A DNA stretch of 59,593 nucleotides from Treponema sp. (GCA_031267675.1 JAIRYT010000082.1:1-59593), one strand, 5' to 3'. Counted from the stretch's first letter, positions 25,977 to 35,466 are shown. A program made the numbers and translations. The notes: generated from the letters alone by a model not told the origin.

Positions 25977-27329
25977 ATGCTTCAACGTCAGGCTCTGGTA
26001 CAGGAACAGCGCCTCAAAATGGCCCCGCAGATGTACCAGGCGATCAAGCTGATGGAGCTTCCCGTAATGGATCTGCGGGACAAAATAGCCGCCGAAATTG
26101 AAAACAACCCCGCGCTCGAGGTAGTGGAGGATCCCAGCGTTGTTTCGCTTGACGCGTCGATTGTTCCCCAGCGGGAAGAAGACGCATACTTTGAAACAAG
26201 CTCGGATTCCGGTTTTGCGACCCGCCAAGGCGAAGCCGCATCCGACGAAAAACAGCGCTTTATCGAGGGGGCCGTCGCCCGTCCGGAAACCCTGCAGCAG
26301 CATTTGCTGTGGCAGCTTGCCCTTGAAACTTCCGACGCCGATCTGCGCCGCATTGGCGAACTTATTATCCAAAACCTTGATACCGATGGCTTTCACAAGG
26401 AACCGCCCGAAATTCTGTTAAAGGGCGAGCCCGCCGCCAAAATCCGTGCGGCCCTTGGGTTTGTCCAGGCGCTTGATCCCCCCGGCTGCGCGGCCGAAAA
26501 TTACCGCGAGTCGCTGCATGTTCAGGCCTCCCTTTTGGCAGATGTCCCCGCAGGGATTGGTATTGCGCTGGATTATCTTGAAGAACTGGAGCGGGGCCGC
26601 TTTGCGGAAACAGCCCAAAGGAGCGGGCTTGACGAGGAGACGCTGCGCCAGTGCTTTCAGCGGATACGGGACGATCTTTCACCGTTTCCCGGCAGGCGCT
26701 TTGACTCGAAGGAAACCCGCTATGCCGTACCCGATGTAGAGGTACGGCAAAAAGAAGGGGAACTGGTTATTATTCTTAACAGCGAGGAAATTCCTGTTTT
26801 GGGAATTAATCCGTTTTTTTTAAAACTCGGCGAAAAAGGAGAGGGAGAGGCCCGCGACTTTGCCCGCGACAACGTAAAAGAGGCCCGCTGGTTTATTCAA
26901 TGCATTAACCAGCGCAACCATACGCTGCTGCGGGTATCGCGGGCTATCGTCGAATTTCAACGGCCGTTTTTTTCGGGCGGGCCCAAGCATCTTGCGCCGT
27001 TAACCCTGAACGATATCGCCAGGGAACTGGGCGTACACGAAACAACCGTGTCACGGGCCGCCAACGGCAAATATATGCAGACCGAATGGGGGCTTTATGA
27101 AATACGTTATTTCTTTAGCAATTCAATCTCCGGTTCGGGATCAAGCGGCTCCCGGTTTTCAAAAGAGGGAGTCAAGGCGGTCATCAAGGAAATAATAGAA
27201 ACCGATAAGGGACGCCTTTCCGATCAGGATCTGACCGGCCTGCTTCTGCGAAAGGGCATAAAACTGGCGCGGCGTACCGTGGCCAAATATCGAAGCGAAC
27301 TTGATTTGGGTTCATCGTATACCCGTTAA
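25977..27329 (+). CDS. rpoN: RNA polymerase sigma-54 factor
   Basis: This 450-residue sigma factor directs polymerase to -24/-12 promoters and needs AAA+ activators to melt DNA. ATG 25977 begins MLQRQALVQEQRLKM and PQMYQAIKLMELP, the glutamine-rich region I of the family; the 45 residues of a longer frame are not conserved in type. Core-binding and DNA-binding parts follow, with a helix-turn-helix near residues 350-380 (ARELGVHETTVSRAANGKY) and the RpoN box ARRTVAKYR near the C-terminus. hpf follows 21 bases later, the usual neighbour. No activator gene is in the window. Confidence 0.95.
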   Translation: MLQRQALVQEQRLKMAPQMYQAIKLMELPVMDLRDKIAAEIENNPALEVVEDPSVVSLDASIVPQREEDAYFETSSDSGFATRQGEAASDEKQRFIEGAVARPETLQQHLLWQLALETSDADLRRIGELIIQNLDTDGFHKEPPEILLKGEPAAKIRAALGFVQALDPPGCAAENYRESLHVQASLLADVPAGIGIALDYLEELERGRFAETAQRSGLDEETLRQCFQRIRDDLSPFPGRRFDSKETRYAVPDVEVRQKEGELVIILNSEEIPVLGINPFFLKLGEKGEGEARDFARDNVKEARWFIQCINQRNHTLLRVSRAIVEFQRPFFSGGPKHLAPLTLNDIARELGVHETTVSRAANGKYMQTEWGLYEIRYFFSNSISGSGSSGSRFSKEGVKAVIKEIIETDKGRLSDQDLTGLLLRKGIKLARRTVAKYRSELDLGSSYTR

Positions 27330-27350
27330 ATTTTTTACTGGAGGCTGGAT

Positions 27351-27641
27351 ATGAATATTGACATTAAGGCAGTGCATTTTACCTTACACGACGATGCGCG
27401 GGAATATCTGGACAAAAAGATCGAACGCATCCACAATGCGGAAAACATGATTGTGGATCTTTTGATCACGCTTACCAAAGACAAGAATTTTTTGGCCGAA
27501 GCCACCGTTAATTTTCGCTGGGGCGTTTCGGTTCACATAAAGGAACATGATTTTGATCTTAATCCGTCAATCGACAAGCTTATTGACAAGCTCGAACAAA
27601 AGATCACCAAAGAAAAAGAAAAAGTAAAAGAACGCCATTAG
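27351..27641 (+). CDS. hpf: Ribosome hibernation-promoting factor, short form
   Basis: The 96-residue protein binds the 30S subunit and promotes inactive ribosome dimers. It has the S30AE/RaiA fold features: MNIDIKAVHFTLHDDAREYL, then AEATVNFRWGVSVHIKEHDF and a basic helical end. It lacks the C-terminal dimerisation domain of long HPF, so it belongs to the short class. A GGAGG site precedes the ATG, and rpoN lies just upstream, as in many bacteria. The two genes are probably co-transcribed. Confidence 0.9.
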   Translation: MNIDIKAVHFTLHDDAREYLDKKIERIHNAENMIVDLLITLTKDKNFLAEATVNFRWGVSVHIKEHDFDLNPSIDKLIDKLEQKITKEKEKVKERH

Positions 27642-27651
27642 TTTTTTTTGA

Positions 27652-29343
27652 CTATGACATACGAAAGAGCGCCTCGGAGATATTGTAACAAAAGTCTCCC
27701 AGGCGCTCTATGCGGCGCACCATATCCATAAAGAGCAGTTCTGTTTTTACATCCGCGCCGGCTTCTATGCGCTTTCGCCCCAGCTTGCGCAGTTTGTTGC
27801 GCGCCCTGTCAATTTCGCTCTCAAGCGATTCGGCGTATGAAATTTGATCGCGGTTAAGCGGGTGTCCCAAATGTTCGCGCACATAGCCAAGAAAATCTTC
27901 TACCTGCGACACAAAGGGCGCAAGCGCGATCATCTCTTTCTTTTTAAACAGCTGTTTTTTCTTGACGCTCCGTTCCAGAATCAGGGCGACGCCGCAGCAG
28001 TCGTCGGCCATGTCCTCAAGGTCGGCGATGATCCGCAAAAGCCTGGAAATATTATATTCAGAACTTGCGGACATCTGCGTCCGCGTACATTCAATAAGAA
28101 AGCGGGTTAATTCTTCGCGCATTTCGTCGGTATAATCTTCTTTCTGCCTCATCGAGGCTACAAGGCGTTCGACAAGCACGGTTTTTTCTTCTTCGTGTTC
28201 TGTTACTTCCGATTCAGAAAAAGAGCCAAGCCCCTCGCTGATTTGGGCGTACATTGCCGCTACCATGCCGGCCATGTCGCAGATTTCTTTTTCCGCGCGG
28301 ATTATATTAAGGCCGGGCGTCGTATGCAGAACGCTTGCCTGGTATCCAAGTTTATAATGCGTGTTTTCATCCGATCCCCTGTCTTTAATAAAGAACGAAA
28401 CCAGCGCGGAAAGCTGTTTTACAAAGGGAATAAACAAAAGCGTACACATGCAGTTAAAGACAGTATGGAACATGGCAAGATGCGTGGTAATTCCTTCGCC
28501 TTCAAGCGGGCCGGGGGTTAAAAAATCAACCAGCACAATAAGCGGCCGCAGAAAGATCACGGCGAGTATTGAGCCAATCACATTAAACAGTACATGAACA
28601 AGCGCCGTCTGCCTGGCTGTTGTTTTTGCCCCAATGGCCGCCATGATAGCGTCAATGGTAGTGCCGATATTCGCGCCGAGTATTAACACCGCCGACGATT
28701 CAAAGTCGAGCGTCCCCCTGAACGCAAGGGCCATTACCAGGGTTATGGTCGCGGCGGACGAATGCATAACAAGGGTAACAGCCGTGCCCAGTACCAGACT
28801 GGCAAGAATCGAAAATATGCCCCGCCCGGAAAGCGCGCCTATAAATTCCAGCGACCGGGGGCTAAAACGGGGAAGGGCGCTGTTAATAAAATCAAGGCCG
28901 ATAAAAAGAAAACCAAACCCCAGGAGCACCTCGCCCCAGTCGCGGTGTTTCCATTTTGGCAGGCGCATCATAAAGCCAATACCGACGGCGGGCAGGGCCA
29001 TGGCGGAAATGTCAAAGTGGTAGCCGACAAGCGACACGATCCAGGCGGTCGTCGTTGTGCCTATATTCGCGCCCATAACAACGCCCGTTGCCTGGGTCAG
29101 GGTTAAAAGGCCGGCGTTGACAAACGAAACAAGCATCACCGTTGTCGCCGATGACGACTGAACAAGCGCGGTAACGACAAAACCGGTAAACACGGCGGCA
29201 AAGCGGTTCCCCGTCATAAAGTTAAGGGTTTTCTGGAGACGTTCGCCGGCGGCCTGCTGGATACCGTCGCTAAGCACCTTCATGCCGTAAAGGAACAAAC
29301 ACAACCCGCCCAGAATACGGAAAAACAGCGCAATGGTTTCCAT
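27652..29343 (-). CDS. nptA: Sodium/phosphate cotransporter, NptA type
   Basis: This 563-residue protein should import phosphate with sodium at the inner membrane. It carries two inverted transporter repeats with QSSSATT (residue about 62) and HSSAAT (about 195), plus glycine-rich GANIGTT motifs in each half. Roughly eight to nine hydrophobic helices end near residue 330. The C-terminal 200 residues are a helical PhoU-like domain, which in this family is thought to regulate transport. The ATG is seven bases below a TATAGT box, again without a ribosome site. The phosphodiesterase gene is divergent. Confidence 0.9.
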   Translation of the reverse strand: METIALFFRILGGLCLFLYGMKVLSDGIQQAAGERLQKTLNFMTGNRFAAVFTGFVVTALVQSSSATTVMLVSFVNAGLLTLTQATGVVMGANIGTTTTAWIVSLVGYHFDISAMALPAVGIGFMMRLPKWKHRDWGEVLLGFGFLFIGLDFINSALPRFSPRSLEFIGALSGRGIFSILASLVLGTAVTLVMHSSAATITLVMALAFRGTLDFESSAVLILGANIGTTIDAIMAAIGAKTTARQTALVHVLFNVIGSILAVIFLRPLIVLVDFLTPGPLEGEGITTHLAMFHTVFNCMCTLLFIPFVKQLSALVSFFIKDRGSDENTHYKLGYQASVLHTTPGLNIIRAEKEICDMAGMVAAMYAQISEGLGSFSESEVTEHEEEKTVLVERLVASMRQKEDYTDEMREELTRFLIECTRTQMSASSEYNISRLLRIIADLEDMADDCCGVALILERSVKKKQLFKKKEMIALAPFVSQVEDFLGYVREHLGHPLNRDQISYAESLESEIDRARNKLRKLGRKRIEAGADVKTELLFMDMVRRIERLGDFCYNISEALFRMS

Positions 29344-29350
29344 AGCTGTT

Positions 29351-29359
29351 ACTATATCA
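29351..29359 (-). promoter_or_regulatory. Extended -10 of the NptA-type gene
   Basis: On the minus strand TGA-TATAGT (29359-29351) lies seven bases above the ATG at 29343. The predicted mRNA begins within one base of the start codon. A convincing -35 was not found. Confidence 0.45.
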
Positions 29360-29361
29360 TA

Positions 29362-29390
29362 TTGACCTAAAGATCAATGGCTCCTACACT
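29362..29390 (+). promoter_or_regulatory. Promoter of the phosphodiesterase gene
   Basis: TTGACC (29362-29367), a 17-base spacer and TACACT (29385-29390). The -35 sits in a partial palindrome (ATTGACC...GATCAAT) that resembles the CCTAAAGG motif of the dispersed repeat. Confidence 0.5.
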
Positions 29391-29400
29391 TTGAAAGGAT

Positions 29401-29961
29401 ATGCGTTTTTTGGTTTTATCCGACTCCCACGGCAATCTGCCCCCTTTGACTGCCGCGTTACGCTGGGTTTCCCGGCCCGAATGCGGCCCCGCCCCGGACG
29501 CGGCGATTTTTTTGGGCGACGGCGCGGACGATCTTGCCGCGGCCTCAAAGGCGGCGGGTTTTGCCCCGCCCTGGTACTGTGTGCGGGGAAATATGGATTC
29601 CAGCCGCCTTATACGCGATACACTCGTTGTGGAAACAGGCGCGGCAAAACTCTTTCTTGCCCACGGGAACCGCCACCGGCTTGAGACTGGCTTTGATTTA
29701 CTTGCCGGCGACGCTCTGGAACAGGGCGCGCAGGCGGCCCTGTTTGGACATATTCATGTGCCGGTGTGGACGACATACCGAGGTATACCGCTTTTAAATC
29801 CGGGGAGCATCGGCCGGCCCCGGGGCAAAACAGGGGAAACTTTTGCGGTTTTGGAAGTTTCCGCGGCCCATAATGGAGCCGCTTTTACGGCGCGTTTTTT
29901 TTCGCTGCGGGACAAACGTCAGTTCGGCGAACTGGCGGAACAATACTATACAAATATATAG
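29401..29961 (+). CDS. YfcE/MJ0936-type metallophosphoesterase
   Basis: The 186-residue enzyme is a compact calcineurin-like phosphodiesterase. Metal motifs are visible: SDSHGN near residues 6-11, GDGADDL near 40, VRGNMDS near 62, LAHGN near 83 and GHIHVP near 115. Substrates in the family are phosphodiesters, but the physiological one is unknown. The ATG at 29401 follows GAAAGGAT. The gene ends only 2 bases before the trpS -35 box, so its terminal codons lie against the downstream promoter. Confidence 0.85.
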   Translation: MRFLVLSDSHGNLPPLTAALRWVSRPECGPAPDAAIFLGDGADDLAAASKAAGFAPPWYCVRGNMDSSRLIRDTLVVETGAAKLFLAHGNRHRLETGFDLLAGDALEQGAQAALFGHIHVPVWTTYRGIPLLNPGSIGRPRGKTGETFAVLEVSAAHNGAAFTARFFSLRDKRQFGELAEQYYTNI

Positions 29962-29963
29962 TA

Positions 29964-29992
29964 TTGATTTGAGCCGGGCGCCGCCGTACACT
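29964..29992 (+). promoter_or_regulatory. trpS promoter, leaderless layout
   Basis: TTGATT (29964-29969), a 17-base spacer and TACACT (29987-29992). The predicted transcription start (29999) coincides with the GTG at 29998-30000. Confidence 0.55.
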
Positions 29993-29997
29993 AAACT

Positions 29998-31002
29998 GTG
30001 GAAAGAAAAATTTCGCTTACCGGAATTAAACCAACCGGAATTCTGCACATTGGCAATTATTTTGGCGCCATTAAACCGGCGCTGGAGCTGGTCAATACCT
30101 ACGACGCCCTTTACTTTATCGCCGATTACCACGCCCTTAACACCATGAAAGATCCGGCAAAACTGCGAGCGAGCATACGCGAAGTCGCCGCGGGCTGGCT
30201 TGCGGCGGGCCTTGATCCCGACAGGGTGATCTTTTACCGCCAATCAGGCATTCCCGAAGTATTTGAACTTACCACCATGATTATGGCGTTTACCGCAAAG
30301 GGATTAATGAACCGCGCGCACGCGTACAAGGCGCAGGCCGCGGCCAACAGCGAAAAAGGCGCCGATCCCGACGCCGGAGTCAACATGGGCCTTTTTACCT
30401 ACCCGGTATTAATGGCCGCGGACATACTGCTTTTTAACGCCGACGTCGTGCCGGTAGGAAAGGATCAAATTCAGCATATTGAAATGGCGCAGGACATTGC
30501 CGGGGCGGTGAACGCAAACTATAAACAGCTGGTGTTAAAAATACCCCGCCCCGCGGTGCAGGAAGAAGCAGCCGTCGTCCCCGGCCTTGACGGCCGCAAG
30601 ATGAGCAAAAGCTACCACAACACGATCCCGCTTTTTTTGGACGAAAAAGATCTGCGTAAATTAATTATGCGCATGGTGACCAATTCCCAGCCGCTTGAAG
30701 ACCCAAAAGATCCTGAAACGTCGCAAATTTATCTGCTCTATAAATTATTTTCTTCCGCAGAAGAACAGGCGGCCCTTGCGTCGCGTTACCGCGCGGGGGG
30801 AATGGGCTGGGGCGAGGCAAAAGAAGAATTGTTCCGCGTGGTAAACCGCTGTCTTGCGCCGCTGCGGGAACGCTTTAGGGCTGTCATCGCGGATGTCGAA
30901 GGTCTTGACCGCATACTTAAACGCGGCGCGGAAAAAGCAAGGCCGATAGCGGCCGCCACCGTCGAGCGTTTTCGAAAAGCGGCGGGAATTGAATTGTACT
31001 AA
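29998..31002 (+). CDS. trpS: Tryptophanyl-tRNA synthetase
   Basis: This 334-residue class I enzyme charges tRNA-Trp. The HIGH-type motif appears as HIGN at residues 17-20 (GILHIGNYFGAI), a variant known in TrpRS, and the KMSKS loop is intact at 201-205. Length is normal. Translation starts at a GTG that sits five bases below a TACACT box, with no ribosome site, so a leaderless message is likely. tyrS follows 24 bases after the stop. Confidence 0.95.
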   Translation: MERKISLTGIKPTGILHIGNYFGAIKPALELVNTYDALYFIADYHALNTMKDPAKLRASIREVAAGWLAAGLDPDRVIFYRQSGIPEVFELTTMIMAFTAKGLMNRAHAYKAQAAANSEKGADPDAGVNMGLFTYPVLMAADILLFNADVVPVGKDQIQHIEMAQDIAGAVNANYKQLVLKIPRPAVQEEAAVVPGLDGRKMSKSYHNTIPLFLDEKDLRKLIMRMVTNSQPLEDPKDPETSQIYLLYKLFSSAEEQAALASRYRAGGMGWGEAKEELFRVVNRCLAPLRERFRAVIADVEGLDRILKRGAEKARPIAAATVERFRKAAGIELY

Positions 31003-31026
31003 ATTCGCCAGACTAAGGAATGGAAC

Positions 31027-32244
31027 ATGACCGATATGCTTTCAACGCTTAAGGCCCGGGGCTTTTTTGCGCAGTGCACCAATACCAAAGGGCTTTCCCT
31101 GGCAATGGACAGGGAAAGCATTACGTTTTATGTCGGCTGCGATCCGACCGGGCCCAGCCTGCACATTGGACACATGGTTCCCTTTTTCGCGTTCCGTCAT
31201 TTAAAAGAAGCCGGCCACAAGGGCATTGCGCTTGTCGGCGGCGGTACGGCGCGTATCGGCGATCCTTCGGGAAAAAGCGAAATGCGAAAAGTGCTCGATT
31301 ACGAAATACTTGATTCCAACGCCGCCTCGATTAAGGCGCAGCTAACCCGCTTCCTTGGCGACGCGCTGTTTGAAAACAATAAAGACTGGCTCGCCAATCT
31401 TAACTATATCGATTTTCTGCGGGATATTGGCCGGCATTTTTCGGTAAACCGCATGTTAAGTTTTGAAGCGTACAAACTGCGCATGGAAACAGGGCTTTCG
31501 TTTTTGGAATTTAATTATCAATTGCTGCAAAGTTATGATTTTTTGGAATTATACCGGCGGCGGAGATGCGTGCTTCAAATCGGCGGCGATGATCAGTGGG
31601 GCAATATTGTCGCCGGCGCCGATTTGATTCGCCGTGTTGAAGGCGCGGAAGTTTTTGGCATGACGTTTCCGCTGGTTACCACTTCGGACGGCAAAAAAAT
31701 GGGCAAGACGGAAAAAGGCGCCGTCTTTCTTGATCCCGCCCTTACAAGTCCGTACGAATTTTTTCAATACTGGCGTAATGTTCAAGACGCGGATGTCGGG
31801 CGCTTTCTTTTGATGTTTACCTTTCTTTCGCCGGATCAATGCGGCGAACTTTGCAAAGCGGGGGCAAACATCAACGAGGCAAAGGAACGCCTTGCCTGGG
31901 AAGTTACCGCGTTAATCCACGGAAAAGACGAGGCGGATCGCGCGCGCTCAGGCGCAAAAGCCGCCTTTGGCGGAGGCGGCGATACAAACGCCATGCCGTC
32001 CGTCACCCTGTCCCGCGCCAAATTCGAAGCGGGATACAATGTTGTGGAATTATTTTTTGACGCGGGGCTCGCCGCAACCAAAAGCGAGGCGCGCCGTCTG
32101 GTGGAACAGGGCGGCGCTTTTACCGGCGGCGAAACCCTGTCCGCCGCCGCGGACATAAAAGCGGCGATAGGAGAGGACGCGCTGCATAACGGGGAACTGA
32201 TACTGCGCGCGGGCAAAAAACGCTATTGCCGTGTTCTAACCTGA
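31027..32244 (+). CDS. tyrS: Tyrosyl-tRNA synthetase
   Basis: The 405-residue enzyme charges tRNA-Tyr. HIGH is present at residues 46-49 (SLHIGHM), and the second signature reads KMGKT at 224-228, a common TyrRS variant. The C-terminal S4-like RNA-binding domain is visible (ATKSEARRLVEQGGAF). The ATG follows a GGAA site 24 bases after trpS, and the two are probably one transcript. Nothing in the leader suggests a T-box. Confidence 0.95.
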   Translation: MTDMLSTLKARGFFAQCTNTKGLSLAMDRESITFYVGCDPTGPSLHIGHMVPFFAFRHLKEAGHKGIALVGGGTARIGDPSGKSEMRKVLDYEILDSNAASIKAQLTRFLGDALFENNKDWLANLNYIDFLRDIGRHFSVNRMLSFEAYKLRMETGLSFLEFNYQLLQSYDFLELYRRRRCVLQIGGDDQWGNIVAGADLIRRVEGAEVFGMTFPLVTTSDGKKMGKTEKGAVFLDPALTSPYEFFQYWRNVQDADVGRFLLMFTFLSPDQCGELCKAGANINEAKERLAWEVTALIHGKDEADRARSGAKAAFGGGGDTNAMPSVTLSRAKFEAGYNVVELFFDAGLAATKSEARRLVEQGGAFTGGETLSAAADIKAAIGEDALHNGELILRAGKKRYCRVLT

Positions 32245-32261
32245 CGGGTTTACGGCGTTTT

Positions 32262-32639
32262 TTAACGGGCGGCTTTTATTTTTTTGACCGCGCTCCCGAT
32301 GAGCGCGGTTTCACGTTCTCCTACATGCAGTGTTTTTATATAGCTTAAATTGGCGTTAATTATCCTGTCTTCGGTCGCCGAATCATTCGCGGCGCCGTCA
32401 AGCAGGACTGTCGTAAACCTTCTGTTTAAATACGACCCCGACTGGGCCTCGTCTTCGTCTTCCCATCTGTGGATCTTTTTTATTCCGTTTTTTAATTCAA
32501 GTGTGCCGCTTTCCGAATCATAAAAATAAATCAGCTCAAATGTTTTATTTTTATCGTCATATATTATTTCGGTATATATCGCGGTAAAATCCCTGCGGTA
32601 CTTTTTTTGATATACCAGCTTTACGGTTTTATCGTCCAT
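32262..32639 (-). CDS. Small hypothetical protein
   Basis: This 125-residue protein has no family I recognise. It is rich in charged residues and in beta-forming segments (FTAIYTEIIYDDKNKTFELIYF), with no signal peptide or membrane helix. It lies 18 bases after the HAD gene and probably shares its transcript. The start ATG lacks a strong ribosome site. Confidence 0.55.
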   Translation of the reverse strand: MDDKTVKLVYQKKYRRDFTAIYTEIIYDDKNKTFELIYFYDSESGTLELKNGIKKIHRWEDEDEAQSGSYLNRRFTTVLLDGAANDSATEDRIINANLSYIKTLHVGERETALIGSAVKKIKAAR

Positions 32640-32657
32640 ATTTTTTACTTTTTTTCA

Positions 32658-33383
32658 TCAGCCGGTCAGAAGATCTTCCGCCCTGTATTCCGCAAGATTT
32701 GTGGCAATGCGATCCGCGCCGGCCCTGCAAAGTTCATCCCGGCCAAACGAGGTAAGAAGGGCAAGACAGCGCATTCCCGCCGATTTTGCCGCTTCTACAC
32801 CGCCTGTCGAATCTTCTATTACCCAGCATTCGCCGGGAGCGGTATCGATACGGCGGGCCGCCTCCAGGTAAAGATCGGGAAACGGTTTTTGTTTTTCGAC
32901 ATCAAGCCCGTTTACTATCGCGTCGAACGCCTTATAACGGGCGGCGGCTCCGACGGCGGCGGCAAGTCCAACCTGGTCCGAGCGAAGCTCGCTGTTGTGC
33001 AGTCCGATTGCCTGGAGGTTTGCCATTACCTTTATAAAATCAGTTGAAGACGCAAGCGCGGTTTTAAGCGATAATTCGCGGCAGCGGTACACAAAATCAA
33101 CCGATCCGGGAAGGGCTTTTAATTTCCCCTTTATAATCTCGCAATAAATCGCATAGGTACGCGCCTTGTCGCGCTCAATGACAAAGCCGGCAAAACCCTT
33201 TTTTTTCGCCACGCCGCCAAGAAACGTGTTTTCGCCCTTTCCTATAAAGGGTTTAAAATCTTCGTGCGTTACTTCAACGCCGTGTTCCCTAAACATAAGA
33301 AGGCCCGCCTCGGCAATAAACCATTCCGAATCGGTAAGCACCCCGTCCATGTCAAAAATAACCGCGCTTGTTTTTTCCGCCAT
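32658..33383 (-). CDS. HAD-family phosphatase, beta-phosphoglucomutase-like
   Basis: The 241-residue protein carries the HAD motifs: VIFDMDGVLTDSEW at residues 8-21 with the nucleophile Asp, then ALASST near 115, a lysine motif near 170 and VIEDSTGGVEAAKSAG near 190. The helical cap between motifs I and II places it with beta-phosphoglucomutase and sugar-phosphate phosphatases, but the substrate is not set by sequence. GAGGAA precedes the ATG. It lies 17 bases downstream of the HD gene, on the same strand. Confidence 0.88.
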   Translation of the reverse strand: MAEKTSAVIFDMDGVLTDSEWFIAEAGLLMFREHGVEVTHEDFKPFIGKGENTFLGGVAKKKGFAGFVIERDKARTYAIYCEIIKGKLKALPGSVDFVYRCRELSLKTALASSTDFIKVMANLQAIGLHNSELRSDQVGLAAAVGAAARYKAFDAIVNGLDVEKQKPFPDLYLEAARRIDTAPGECWVIEDSTGGVEAAKSAGMRCLALLTSFGRDELCRAGADRIATNLAEYRAEDLLTG

Positions 33384-33400
33384 ATTGAATTCCTCAAAAC

Positions 33401-34216
33401 CTACAGGTAGCGTTTGGGTTCTTTCCCCTGAAGAACCGCATAAAGTTCTATGTAACTTTTTGCCGTTCCCGCGGCAATCTTGGCCAAAAGCACTTCCTCA
33501 ACCTGAAAAAGGCCCACTTCGCTGGACATTTCGACCCGCACGCAGATTGGTTTTTCCCTGCCCCGCGTTATGGTTACTTCTTCGATAGAGCCGGCTGAAT
33601 ATTGGTGAATGTCCCCCGCGCGGGGTCCGCCCGAGATCGCCCGGGGAATACGGGCCCTTCCCTTTTTCATGTCGCAGCCGTCGGCAACCTGAACAATGCC
33701 CGCTTCAAGGGAATGAATGATCCGGTTCCCCATGTGTCCCGAAATCGCCTCGATGGCGATGGAACGTATTAAAACAATCTTTTGCATATTCCTGCCGTGG
33801 ACTTCACGCAGTACGCGGTCCAGTACCGGGTAGGCAAGATAGGCGCTGTGAAGCTCGTGGTCCTGCCGGCCTATCGCCATGCCGTTGTCGTGGAGCAACG
33901 CGCCGCAGAGTACACCCTGAAGGCTGTCGTTAAAGTCGCCGGTTTCTTCTGTTTCAAGGCTTGTCTTTACCCCCGCCTGGCGTAAAAGTTCCATCATAAT
34001 AAGTGAATTAAGGGCGACCGTCCTCATGTGAACGGGCCCGTGATCGTTATAGTTAAGGCGCACAATGGAAACAGAATTGGCGTATTCCTGCATCGCCTGG
34101 ATTTCGCTGTCGCCAAGAAGCAGCTTTGCCAGCTTTACGGTTTCAGCCGACGCCGTTATGCGTTTGAGTCTGTCAAGAATCTTGGTATCCAGGTTTAATT
34201 CTTTTCCCGATCGCAT
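33401..34216 (-). CDS. HD-domain phosphohydrolase-like protein
   Basis: The product has 271 residues with an HD-type metal site spread over NDHGPVHMRT near residue 55, LLHDNGM near 105 and DHELHSAYLA near 115. The fold suits a phosphohydrolase or a nucleotide-binding regulator; the substrate is unknown. C-terminal residues look like a separate beta-rich part (EEVTITRGREKPICVRVEMS). The ATG at 34216 is six bases below TATACT and has no ribosome site, so it appears leaderless. It heads a minus-strand group with the HAD and small hypothetical genes. Confidence 0.75.
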   Translation of the reverse strand: MRSGKELNLDTKILDRLKRITASAETVKLAKLLLGDSEIQAMQEYANSVSIVRLNYNDHGPVHMRTVALNSLIMMELLRQAGVKTSLETEETGDFNDSLQGVLCGALLHDNGMAIGRQDHELHSAYLAYPVLDRVLREVHGRNMQKIVLIRSIAIEAISGHMGNRIIHSLEAGIVQVADGCDMKKGRARIPRAISGGPRAGDIHQYSAGSIEEVTITRGREKPICVRVEMSSEVGLFQVEEVLLAKIAAGTAKSYIELYAVLQGKEPKRYL

Positions 34217-34222
34217 GGTACC

Positions 34223-34228
34223 AGTATA
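34223..34228 (-). promoter_or_regulatory. -10 box of the HD gene
   Basis: TATACT on the minus strand is followed by GGTACC and then the ATG at 34216, giving a predicted transcription start on the A of the start codon. No good -35 box is evident. Confidence 0.4.
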
Positions 34229-34313
34229 GCCTGTAACGGCAAAAAAGAATAGCTTGCCCTCGCCGGCCGGACACCGCCTAAGTACCGCCGGCGCTTTTGC
34301 CGAAACTTAAACG

Positions 34314-35432
34314 ATGGCAAAGTTTTTGTTCCATTTTTTTCTTCATTTTTTCCTCCTCTGCCCCATCCTTCTTTTTGCCCAGGAACTCTCCCTGTCCCAG
34401 GACGATTTTCGCATAGAGCAGCTGACGGATGGGGGGTTTCATCTTTTTATCCGCGCAAAGGCGTCCATAGGCTCGGTGCTGCTCACCGAATCGACCCGCG
34501 ATCCCGCGCTCAAGGCGGCAAACTACGCCTACCGCGCGGACGAATGGAACGCCGTCAACGGCAATGAAATACGCATCCTGGACGGCCGGCCCATTCCCCA
34601 GTCGGCCAAAATCTGGTCGCTCATTGATTCCAGCGTTGAACGACATCCCCAGTTGGGCGAAGCGTTTCATATTTTTATTCCCTACATCCTCCGCTACGGC
34701 TACGAAGGCGGCAGGACCGGCGAAGTATACGTTACCGATGGAACCTATTTTAATATACGAACCTTTGCGCTGCCCTACGGCGATTACCGGGGCGCCTGGC
34801 AGGATAATCCGTACCAGCTAGCCGTCGCCGCCCAGGAACCCCAAAACGGGCCGTCTTCGGGTAATTTTATGAAAGAGGCCGAGTCCAGCTATTCCGAAAT
34901 TTCCAAAGAGGGCGGCGGGGCCTTTTTACACGCGGAAGGACCGGAAGATTTGATTGCGCGTATAAAAACCATTCTGGAACGGGAGCGCGGCAAAAGCGTC
35001 GATCTGGTAATCTGCCTTGATACAACCGGTTCCATGAAAGACGAATTTGCCGAACTGCGAAAAACGCTCGTTCCCATGCTCAGGGGACTAACGGCGGATT
35101 TTACCAAATTCCGCATCGGCATGATTCTTTACAAGGATTATTACGAAGAATACATGACCCGTCTTGTTACGTTTACCCAAAGCGTTGATATGCTCCAGCG
35201 CACCCTTAACAGCATACAGATACGCGGCGGTCGCGATATTCCCGAGGCCGTCCACGAAGCGCTCTATGACGGAGTAACAAAATTCCCGTGGGAAGCCGAG
35301 TCGCGCCTGGTGATTCTTGTCGGGGACGCGCCGCCGCATCTGCGTCCACGGGGGAAAATTTCAAAAGAAATGGTCTACCGCGCGGCGGCGGAACAGAACG
35401 TACGCCTTCACACGATAATTTTACCGCAGTAA
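34314..35432 (+). CDS. Secreted VWA-domain protein
   Basis: The 372-residue protein has a signal peptide (residues 1-23, LLCPILLFAQ), so it should be periplasmic or on the surface. After a beta-rich N-terminal region, a von Willebrand factor A domain occupies residues 228-370. The metal site DTTGS starts at Asp236, followed by the expected threonine/aspartate loops (GGRDIPEAV; VGDAPPH). The family binds proteins through this metal site; the partner is unknown. It sits between the HD gene and gap, with no close partner. Confidence 0.8.
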   Translation: MAKFLFHFFLHFFLLCPILLFAQELSLSQDDFRIEQLTDGGFHLFIRAKASIGSVLLTESTRDPALKAANYAYRADEWNAVNGNEIRILDGRPIPQSAKIWSLIDSSVERHPQLGEAFHIFIPYILRYGYEGGRTGEVYVTDGTYFNIRTFALPYGDYRGAWQDNPYQLAVAAQEPQNGPSSGNFMKEAESSYSEISKEGGGAFLHAEGPEDLIARIKTILERERGKSVDLVICLDTTGSMKDEFAELRKTLVPMLRGLTADFTKFRIGMILYKDYYEEYMTRLVTFTQSVDMLQRTLNSIQIRGGRDIPEAVHEALYDGVTKFPWEAESRLVILVGDAPPHLRPRGKISKEMVYRAAAEQNVRLHTIILPQ

Positions 35433-35466
35433 GCGGATTCTGCTGTCAGGCCTGCTGTTTTACGTG

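Noticed and set aside
31027-32244. Inactive TyrRS because KMSKS reads KMGKT
   Set aside because: The KMGKT form is common in working bacterial TyrRS enzymes.
29998-32244. T-box leaders before trpS or tyrS
   Set aside because: No long leader is present; trpS starts at the promoter and tyrS follows 24 bases later.
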